Position numbers and translations under genes: made by a program | DNA from: M3007 sp039804245 | Lineage (GTDB): Bacteria > Bacteroidota > Bacteroidia > Chitinophagales > Saprospiraceae | Reading direction: 5' to 3' | Length of the DNA: 10,251 bases | NCBI GenBank assembly: GCA_039804245.1 | Contig: JBDLWO010000276.1 | Coordinates: forward strand, 1 to 10,251 | The notes under the pieces: model-generated | What the model was told of the DNA's origin: nothing | Seen by the model: only the letters and a program-made list of their open reading frames with translations | Database searches by the model: none | In this document: piece by piece, positions 5,268-10,251 of the stretch | Numbering within the stretch: the stretch's first letter is position 1 | Layout of the letters: every line of letters starts with the position of its first letter

Positions 5268-7964
5268 TCACCCCTTTACCAGAAACTCGTCCAGGTTCAT
5301 GACCGCGTTGGCAACAACGACCAGTGGCGGTCTGGAGCCGGGTTCAGCCGCCGCTCTGTTGTACAGTTTCAGCATGATCGCGCCTGTAGCTGCAGTTACA
5401 GGCTTGCCAATGGCACGCTCGTATAATACGGCAATCTGTTTCTCCGGGGCGCCGGAACACTGCTCCTGCACCGAAGTTGCCATTACTTCCGCAGCTTCCA
5501 TAAAAACAGGATCATTGAGCGTGACAAGTGCCTGCAGGGGTGTGTTCGTACGGATACGCCGGGCCGAGCATACCTCCCTGGGCGCCATGTCAAAACTGAC
5601 AGCCCCGGGATATGGACTGGTTCTTTTGACGAATGTGTAAATCGCCCGGCGATACTGGTCTTCTCCAGTGCTTGTCTGCCAGTAATCGCCACTCCAGGGC
5701 GAGCTCCATATACCATCAGGCTGCCGGGGCATCACACCGGGACCGTACATTTTGCTGCTCAGCAAGCCGGCTGCCGCCAAAGACTTGTCGCGAATCTGCT
5801 CGGCTGTCAGGCGCACACGCGGGCCGCGCGCGAGGAGTTCGTTACGCGGGTCTCGTTCCAGCAGGGCAGGAGTGATCCGGGAATCCTGCCGGTAGGTGGC
5901 CGACAGCACCATTTCCCGCAGCAGTTTTTTGATGCTCCAGTTGTAATCATTCATCAGTCGCCACGACAGGTAGTCGAGCAGTTCGGGGTGCGCAGGCCGA
6001 GCCCCCTGCGATCCGAGATCTTCCAGTGTTTCAGCCAGGCCCAGACCAAACAGTTGCTCCCAAAGCCGGTTGACCAGCGTACGGGCTGTGAGTGGGTTGC
6101 GTTTGTCGGTAATCCAGCGGGCCAGTCCGAGCCGGTTGGCCGGAACATCTTCCGGCATCTGGTGCATAAAGTCGGGTACGCCCGGTTGCACGGTATCGGT
6201 AGGTGACAGCCAGCTGCCGCGCTGAAATATCCTCGTGGCGCGCGCCATGTCCGCCGAAGCTTCCACCATGACAGGCGTAAAATCTGACGGAGCACGCAGC
6301 AACCGGAAGAATGTATCGCGGAGTGCAATGCCCTGTTCGGTCTCCTCACCGGGTAGCGGTGTGCCGAAATACAGCCAGTCGAACATCAGATCGGAGGCGC
6401 CTTCGGTATTGAGCGAGGAGTTTTCATACAGAAACCACAAATTATGTCTTCCTTCAACAGGCTGAAAATCAATGGAATGGATCTCTCTCCCCGCGGTTTT
6501 TCCCACACTGGTTTCGAACAGTACCGGCCCGTCGGGTCTGTCAATATGCACAGTCAGCTGACCGGTAGCTGTGTTGGCGGTGTATCGCCAGATCAGCCTG
6601 CTTTTGCTATCCAGCGACACATCGCGCAGGCGTGCCCGCGCGTGGTTGCGCATGGTGAGCCACTTGGTATCGTACAGTTCACAATTCAGAAATGAATCGG
6701 CAGCAATCGAATAATACGCTGGTTGCCAGGTTTTTATGAACTGTTTGATTTCCGCGACTTTCTCCGGCGACAGCCGTTCCGACAGCTGGCCGGAAAATTT
6801 CAGCAGACTCAGACTGTCGGTGGCCGACAGGTGCCGGAGTGCCGGATAATCTTCCCAGGTGTCTTCATCGCGGGAATTGTTGAAGAAAGCCATGAAACGG
6901 TAATAATCGGCCATGTAAAACGGCTCATACGGATGACCGTGGCATTGTACACAGGCAAACGTGGTGCCCATCAGCGCCGTCCAGGTTGTATTGACCCTGT
7001 CTATGACGGCAGCTACCCGAAACTCTTCATTATTGGTGCCGCCCTCGTCATTCGTCATCGTATTCCGGTGAAAAGCAGTGGCAACATATTGATAATCAGT
7101 TGGTTCTGGAAGCAAGTCGCCTGCGAGCTGTTCAGTGACAAACTGATCATACGGCATATCCTGGTTGAAAGCCCTGATCAGCCAGTCGCGGTAGCGCCAT
7201 ACCGATCGCCGTGCATCTCTTTCGTATCCTTTGGTGTCGGCGTACCGTGCCAGGTCGAGCCAGAGAGCCGTCCAGCGTTCTCCGTATCGCGGCGATGCGA
7301 GCAGCGTATCCACCAGGCGCTCGTAGGCAAGGGCAGATGTATCGCCGAGATACACAGATTCCAGCGCCGGCGGCAGCGGTAATCCGGTCAGATCCATGCT
7401 CACCCGCTGACCGAGTGTGCGTTTGTCGGCTTCCGGCGAGAGCGTCAGTCCTTCATTTTTCAGCCGTTCCATCACAAACCTGTCGAGGTTGCTGATGGAT
7501 TTGTTCGGGTCTTCTCGCCAGAACTCCCACCATTTTTTCCCGGATTCTGGAATCACCGGCGAATCAACCGGCTTAAAAGCCCAGTGCAGGTCCCAGGCAG
7601 CGCCCTCGCGTATCCAGCGCCTGATCAGGGATATTTCTTCCGGAGCGAGCGCCTCCTTCTGGTACGGCATGCGCATTTCCGGGTCGTGATGTTCGATCCG
7701 GCTAACCAGTTCACTGGCCTCCGGATTGCCGGGTACAATGGCTCTTTTTCCCGACCTGGCAGGTCTCAGAGCCTCCTCCCGGCTGATAAAACTGAGATCA
7801 CCCTGCTGCTTCACACCGCCGTGACACGGCAGGCAGCTTTTATTCAGGATGGGCCTGATCTGCGTATTAAAATCCACCCGTTCTATATGCCAGAAGGGCA
7901 AAGAGGCGGCAAAAGCAGCTGCGATGGACAGGCGAACAATGATTTTTCCTGAGAATGACTTCAT
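5268..7964 (-). CDS. PSD1 cytochrome / DUF1549 / DUF1553 exported protein
   Basis: 898 residues from the ATG at 7964, which opens a signal peptide or N-terminal anchor (MKSFSGKIIVRLSIAAAFAASLPF). A GTG at 8042 in frame would put 26 non-signal residues in front and is rejected. The PSD1 planctomycete-type cytochrome c domain carries CLPCHG (C44, C47, H48) and a MPY segment (Met99, possible axial ligand). DUF1549 spans about 157-364 and contains a second haem-type CVQCHGHP (338-345). A CBM6-like beta domain lies at about 424-534, and DUF1553 at about 608-894, ending NAVMNLDEFLVKG. The length is typical. The family is abundant in Planctomycetes and environmental Bacteroidota and is linked by context to degradation of complex or sulfated polysaccharides, but its reaction is not established. 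Its common partner gene (DUF1501) is not adjacent. It lies in the cell envelope, probably the periplasm. Confidence 0.92.
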   Translation of the reverse strand: MKSFSGKIIVRLSIAAAFAASLPFWHIERVDFNTQIRPILNKSCLPCHGGVKQQGDLSFISREEALRPARSGKRAIVPGNPEASELVSRIEHHDPEMRMPYQKEALAPEEISLIRRWIREGAAWDLHWAFKPVDSPVIPESGKKWWEFWREDPNKSISNLDRFVMERLKNEGLTLSPEADKRTLGQRVSMDLTGLPLPPALESVYLGDTSALAYERLVDTLLASPRYGERWTALWLDLARYADTKGYERDARRSVWRYRDWLIRAFNQDMPYDQFVTEQLAGDLLPEPTDYQYVATAFHRNTMTNDEGGTNNEEFRVAAVIDRVNTTWTALMGTTFACVQCHGHPYEPFYMADYYRFMAFFNNSRDEDTWEDYPALRHLSATDSLSLLKFSGQLSERLSPEKVAEIKQFIKTWQPAYYSIAADSFLNCELYDTKWLTMRNHARARLRDVSLDSKSRLIWRYTANTATGQLTVHIDRPDGPVLFETSVGKTAGREIHSIDFQPVEGRHNLWFLYENSSLNTEGASDLMFDWLYFGTPLPGEETEQGIALRDTFFRLLRAPSDFTPVMVEASADMARATRIFQRGSWLSPTDTVQPGVPDFMHQMPEDVPANRLGLARWITDKRNPLTARTLVNRLWEQLFGLGLAETLEDLGSQGARPAHPELLDYLSWRLMNDYNWSIKKLLREMVLSATYRQDSRITPALLERDPRNELLARGPRVRLTAEQIRDKSLAAAGLLSSKMYGPGVMPRQPDGIWSSPWSGDYWQTSTGEDQYRRAIYTFVKRTSPYPGAVSFDMAPREVCSARRIRTNTPLQALVTLNDPVFMEAAEVMATSVQEQCSGAPEKQIAVLYERAIGKPVTAATGAIMLKLYNRAAAEPGSRPPLVVVANAVMNLDEFLVKG

Positions 7965-7972
7965 TTCAAATG

Positions 7973-7980
7973 CAAAAATG
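7973..7980 (-). promoter_or_regulatory. Possible -7 element of the PSD1/DUF1553 gene
   Basis: On the minus strand this reads CATTTTTG followed by CA, one mismatch from TAnnTTTG, only 8 nt upstream of the ATG at 7964. This would give an almost leaderless transcript. No -33 element is found at normal spacing, so it is weak. Confidence 0.3.
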
Positions 7981-8148
7981 AAACTTAAAAGCGGATACCG
8001 GGAATAATTACTGTCAAAAAATCTAATTTGGGATGACTTCACTATGAATCATATTTATTTTAATTTCAGAATAGTGACTGAACAAGTAATTCAGAACTTT
8101 ATTCCGAAAATGAGATATTATTGATGCGTTTTCAAAATAATAATGAAA

Positions 8149-8185
8149 TTTGGTTGTATCGTGAAGTAAAATACCTTTAATTTTG
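8149..8185 (+). promoter_or_regulatory. Promoter of the glycogen-binding protein gene
   Basis: TAATTTTG at 8178-8185, followed by CA, is an exact Bacteroidota -7 element. A TTG at 8154-8156 lies 21 bp upstream and fits the -33 position; TTTG at 8149-8152 is a longer-spaced alternative. The predicted transcript start is near 8192, leaving about 40 nt of leader before the ATG at 8235. This is the best-formed promoter in the window. The rest of the 270-bp divergent gap (7965-8234) is AT-rich and shows no further gene. Confidence 0.6.
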
Positions 8186-8234
8186 CAGCCGGAAAACCAC
8201 TTTCAGTCACAATTAAAATTTGAGAACAAGACCT

Positions 8235-8648
8235 ATGGCAACTAAAAAAGCAAGCACCAAAACTGTTGCTGCAGCAACCAAAGTAAATTTGGAAACTGCA
8301 GAGACTGCAGTTGCTCCGAAAACTGCAAAGAAGGCTACAGCTGCTCCTGCTGCCGGGAAAGCTGAAGTGAAAGCCGCTTCCAAAGTAAAAATTACCTTCG
8401 AACTGCCGAAAGAGGCTGTTGAAAATGCTGAAACAGTAGCGATACTGGGTGATTTCAACAACTGGCAGGAAGGTGCACTGCTGAAAAAGCAGAAAGATGG
8501 CTCATTCAGGGCTACCATCGAACTCGAAAAGGGTCGTTCCTATGAGTATCGTTTCCTCATCAACGGAGAAAAGTGGGAGAATGCCTGGAATGCAGAGAGC
8601 TATAAGCCTACTCCGTTCGGCACTTTCAACTCGGTTGTGACTGCCTGA
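8235..8648 (+). CDS. Glycogen-binding (CBM48/AMPK-type) domain protein with Lys/Ala-rich tail
   Basis: 137 residues from the ATG at 8235; the in-frame TTG at 8220 is a less likely start. Residues 1-50 are low complexity with 17 Ala, 10 Lys and 8 Thr, like a histone H1 tail, and lack any hydrophobic signal. Residues about 51-137 form an isoamylase-type early-set beta sandwich: VAILGDFNNW (68-77, Trp77), DGSFRATIEL, YEYRFLINGEKW (103-114, Trp114) and GTFNSVV. The two Trp residues sit where AMPK-beta-type domains stack on glucan rings. There is no catalytic domain, so the protein is a stand-alone carbohydrate-binding module, probably cytoplasmic. Binding to glycogen or another alpha-glucan is inferred from the family, and the basic tail could contact nucleic acid or an acidic partner. 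It ends flush against the convergent GNAT gene. Confidence 0.85.
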   Translation: MATKKASTKTVAAATKVNLETAETAVAPKTAKKATAAPAAGKAEVKAASKVKITFELPKEAVENAETVAILGDFNNWQEGALLKKQKDGSFRATIELEKGRSYEYRFLINGEKWENAWNAESYKPTPFGTFNSVVTA

Positions 8649-9176
8649 TCAGATTATATCCTCCGCCCGGTTTTTGCACCAGGTCCATATTTTCCCGTCT
8701 TCCAGGTCTGTTTCCTCGCCTGTTAGCGTAAATCCGAGTGTACTGAGCAGCCGGGTGGAGGCATTTTCTTCTGCCAGGGTATTGGCGTTTACCCTTCGCA
8801 CCCGTTCGTCGCCAAATGCAAACAGGAGTAGTCCCCGGGCAGCTTCGGTAGCCAGGCCCCTGTTCCGGTATGCCGAAGCTGTTTCATACCCTATTTCCAC
8901 ATCTCCATTCGGGTCGGGTTCGCCCTTGAACCCGCAGGCGCCGATCAGTTTTTTGTCGGCGCGATGAATCGTCATGTAGTTCCACCAGTTGATATCAGCC
9001 GGGAACTCCCTCAAAAAATCACGCATCCATACTATAGCATCGGGGAAAGCAGTCCAGTCGGGCTCAATTTCCACGCCACCGAGCAGCGCCGACAGTTCGG
9101 ACCGGTTGTCGCTGGCGGCGGCTTCGAGCCGGGGCAGGTTGGCGGGGACAAGAATCAGACGCGGTGTATGTATCAT
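8649..9176 (-). CDS. GNAT N-acetyltransferase, RimJ/RimL-like
   Basis: 175 residues, cytoplasmic. The N-terminus MIHTPRLILVPA is the opening typical of RimJ/RimL-type GNATs (Acetyltransf_3). The acetyl-CoA pyrophosphate-binding motif A appears as YRNRGLATEAARGLLLFAF (residues 103-121, the R/QxxGxA/G signature), preceded by the beta strand DVEIGYET. Motif B is ENASTRLLSTLGF (137-149). It should transfer an acetyl group from acetyl-CoA to an amine, either a protein N-terminus or a small molecule; the substrate cannot be predicted. The ATG at 9176 sits 43 bp from the divergent gmhA start, so the two promoters must overlap in that gap. The TGA stop abuts the TGA of the glycogen-binding gene, with no intergenic base. 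Confidence 0.88.
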   Translation of the reverse strand: MIHTPRLILVPANLPRLEAAASDNRSELSALLGGVEIEPDWTAFPDAIVWMRDFLREFPADINWWNYMTIHRADKKLIGACGFKGEPDPNGDVEIGYETASAYRNRGLATEAARGLLLFAFGDERVRRVNANTLAEENASTRLLSTLGFTLTGEETDLEDGKIWTWCKNRAEDII

Positions 9177-9219
9177 AGACCTGCAAATAACGAAAGAAAA
9201 CCGGAACTTTGCCTCCGTT

Positions 9220-9801
9220 ATGCGTCAAATTATCAGAGATACCATTGCGGCTTCCATCGGCGTGAAGGAGCAGATACTCGCCAGCGAGCAACTGACCAAT
9301 GAGATAGAAGCTGCCGCCAATGCTTTCATTGCCGCCTTCAGGTCGGACGGGAAAGTGCTTTTTTGCGGTAACGGCGGCAGTGCTGCCGACGCCCAGCACC
9401 TTGCTGCCGAGCTTTCCGGGCGTTTTTATCTCAATCGCCGGGCGCTGTTTGCCGAGGCCCTGCACGTCAATACCTCATTTCTGACTGCTGTGGGTAACGA
9501 TTACGGATTTGATGCCGTGTATGCGCGCATGGTTGAGGCCGCAGGCAGACCCGGCGACGTGCTGGTAGCCATCAGCACATCCGGCAACTCACCCAATATA
9601 CTGAATGCGGTCGCGCAGGCGCGCAAGACGGGTATGACCATCATAGGCATGACCGGTGCAAACGGCGGCCAGCTGCGCGACACCTGCGATATACTGCTCA
9701 ACGTACCGAGCACCGACACCCCGCGCATCCAGGAATCGCATATCCTCATCGGGCATATTATATGTCAGCTGGTGGAGGGGGAGCTGTTTTCCACGATTTA
9801 A
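9220..9801 (+). CDS. gmhA: D-sedoheptulose 7-phosphate isomerase
   Basis: 193 residues, matching the usual GmhA length of about 192. It is a single SIS-fold domain. FCGNGGSAADAQHLAAELSGRF (48-69) holds the phosphate-binding loop plus His60 and Glu64. ISTSGNSPN (118-126) is the second sugar-phosphate loop, and RIQESHILIGH (169-179) supplies Gln171 and His179. These four residues correspond, one position earlier, to the metal/catalytic set known for GmhA (His61, Glu65, Gln172, His180). The enzyme converts sedoheptulose 7-phosphate to D-glycero-D-manno-heptose 7-phosphate, the first step to ADP- or GDP-heptose for LPS core or other surface glycans. The ATG at 9220 is chosen on homology; in-frame upstream codons would overlap the GNAT gene. 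GAACTTTG (9204-9211) is a one-mismatch -7 element that would give an almost leaderless mRNA. No other heptose genes are in view. Confidence 0.95.
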   Translation: MRQIIRDTIAASIGVKEQILASEQLTNEIEAAANAFIAAFRSDGKVLFCGNGGSAADAQHLAAELSGRFYLNRRALFAEALHVNTSFLTAVGNDYGFDAVYARMVEAAGRPGDVLVAISTSGNSPNILNAVAQARKTGMTIIGMTGANGGQLRDTCDILLNVPSTDTPRIQESHILIGHIICQLVEGELFSTI

Positions 9802-9852
9802 GCCGTGCTCGCCCCTGGAAGATCGTAAAGACCCGTAATCGCAGGTCACACA

Positions 9853-9908
9853 GCGGTAGCCGCAGCCGTGGGCTGACGCGCCCCGGGTGGTCCGCCGCGC
9901 GAGACCAC
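9853..9908. repeat. Cluster of three GC-rich hairpins downstream of gmhA
   Basis: GCGG (9853-9856) pairs with CCGC (9860-9863) around TAG. CAGCC (9863-9867) pairs with GGCTG (9871-9875) around GTG. GTGGTC (9887-9892) pairs with GACCAC (9903-9908) around a 10-nt loop. None is followed by a T-run, so they are not standard intrinsic terminators. They begin 52 nt after the gmhA stop and could protect the mRNA 3' end or belong to a dispersed repeat. Confidence 0.4.
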
Positions 9909-10012
9909 GCCAGGCTCCCCTATGTAAAAAATGCCGGCAACAGCCCAGGCCCCGGCAAGGAAAATCTGTCAGGCCAATCAGCCAGATAATGTATCCCTTG
10001 GCTTTGGTTGTG

Positions 10013-10046
10013 TTGCCTGGCAAGACGCGATGAATCGCGTCTCTAC
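10013..10046. repeat. Palindromic interspersed-repeat-like element
   Basis: AGACGCGAT (10023-10031) and ATCGCGTCT (10034-10042) are perfect 9-bp inverted arms around GA, extended rightward by CTAC. Directly to the left, and sharing base 10023, is a second inverted repeat, TTGCC-T-GGCAA (10013-10023). The core resembles the GTAGAGACGCGAT.../...ATCGCGTCTCTAC palindromes that I recall as dispersed noncoding repeats in cyanobacterial and Bacteroidota genomes. Here the left GTAG extension is missing. The identification is from memory and not from a search. Confidence 0.6.
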
Positions 10047-10147
10047 GGTGGGGGCTGATGAAAAAATGCTATTTGCCTGTTACCCGGATTTTTGTACAAA
10101 TATTGCCATTCCAGCTACATGCCCAAATCTAACTGCTCAATGACGTT

Positions 10148-10181
10148 GCCAATCAGTAATTTTCAGCAGCCAACCAGTAAA
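10148..10181 (+). repeat. Imperfect 13-bp direct repeat, 21-bp period
   Basis: GCCAATCAGTAAT (10148-10160) and GCCAACCAGTAAA (10169-10181) match at 11 of 13 positions. A partial third copy, GCCAATCAG, lies at 9973-9981. The meaning is unknown; the repeats are short enough that chance is possible. Confidence 0.35.
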
Positions 10182-10251
10182 TGGTACATTCGGGTAACGA
10201 CTGGTTCACGTACCTTTTGTGCGATATTAATCCGAATCTGATTTGTCTTTC

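Larger units (their letters stand above)
9802..10251. other. Noncoding repeat- and hairpin-rich region
   Basis: I find no credible gene in these roughly 450 bases; the short open frames have no recognisable protein features. The left half (about 9850-9910) is strikingly GC-rich with successive hairpins. The middle carries a 20-nt palindrome (10023-10042), and the right end has short direct and inverted repeats. TTTGTACAAA at 10091-10100 is a perfect 10-bp palindrome. TACCTTTTG at 10211-10219 could be a -7 element for a gene beyond the window. A minus-strand frame open from the right edge to about 10154 could be the end of a gene outside the window, but it shows no recognisable motif. No tRNA is evident. 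Confidence 0.6.

Noticed and set aside
6723..7382. 219-codon open frame antisense to the PSD1/DUF1553 gene
   Set aside because: It lies entirely inside a well-supported coding region on the other strand and shows no family motif, so it is a shadow frame.
7965..8042. GTG at 8042 as the start of the PSD1/DUF1553 gene
   Set aside because: It would add 26 non-signal residues before a clean signal peptide starting at the ATG at 7964 and would cover the TTTTGCA promoter-like box.
8041..8100. Short TTCAG/CTGAA inverted and direct repeats in the PSD1 to glycogen-binding-protein gap
   Set aside because: Five-base arms in AT-rich DNA are expected by chance.
8989..9219. N-terminal extension of gmhA by 77 codons
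   Set aside because: The frame runs through the antisense GNAT gene. The ATG at 9220 gives the canonical GmhA length, with active-site residues one position from the known numbering.
9589..10023. 144-codon minus-strand open frame over the gmhA end and tail
   Set aside because: Half of it is antisense to gmhA and the rest lies in the hairpin cluster; no motif is seen.
10195..10215. tRNA-like T-arm (GGTTCACGTACC)
   Set aside because: The bases flanking the TTC loop do not form a 5-bp T-stem, and no acceptor or anticodon arm can be placed around it.

Overview
The window looks like ordinary chromosome from a member of the Bacteroidota, most likely a Saprospiria- or Chitinophagales-type lineage; that rank is an inference. 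The evidence is a large secreted protein ending in a type IX secretion (T9SS) type A sorting domain, starts that lack Shine-Dalgarno sequences but have Bacteroidota-type -7 elements (TAnnTTTG, often followed by CA) just upstream, and a planctomycete-type cytochrome/DUF1549/DUF1553 protein of the kind common in environmental Bacteroidota.

Layout from left to right: (1) the 3' end of a LOG-family nucleotide phosphoribohydrolase gene; (2) a regulatory gap with a perfect 8-bp inverted repeat and a doubled -7 element, then a secreted thioredoxin-fold protein (CGWC) closed by a bulged terminator hairpin; (3) a minus-strand, helical, TPR-like protein of unknown function; (4) an AT-rich divergent promoter region; (5) a 785-aa secreted multidomain protein (carboxypeptidase-regulatory-like, dockerin-like, SdrD_B-like and DUF7619-like domains, then the T9SS C-terminal domain); (6) on the minus strand and exactly abutting it, an 898-aa PSD1 cytochrome/DUF1549/CBM6-like/DUF1553 protein; (7) a 270-bp divergent intergenic region; (8) a small protein with a Lys/Ala-rich tail and a CBM48/AMPK-type glycogen-binding domain; (9) on the minus strand, again exactly abutting, a RimJ/RimL-like GNAT acetyltransferase; (10) divergent from it, gmhA (sedoheptulose-7-phosphate isomerase); (11) about 450 bp of noncoding sequence with hairpins, a long palindrome and short repeats.

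The genes do not form one pathway. No two neighbours lie on the same strand in a tight operon, except possibly the LOG gene and the thioredoxin-fold gene, which are separated by a 118-bp regulatory gap. The best-supported oddities are two convergent gene pairs that meet with zero bases between their stop codons, a PSD1/DUF1553 gene without its usual DUF1501 partner in view, the histone-tail-like extension on the glycogen-binding protein, and the repeat-rich right end. I see no defence system, prophage, CRISPR array, insertion sequence, tRNA or rRNA, and nothing I would call a new multigene system.
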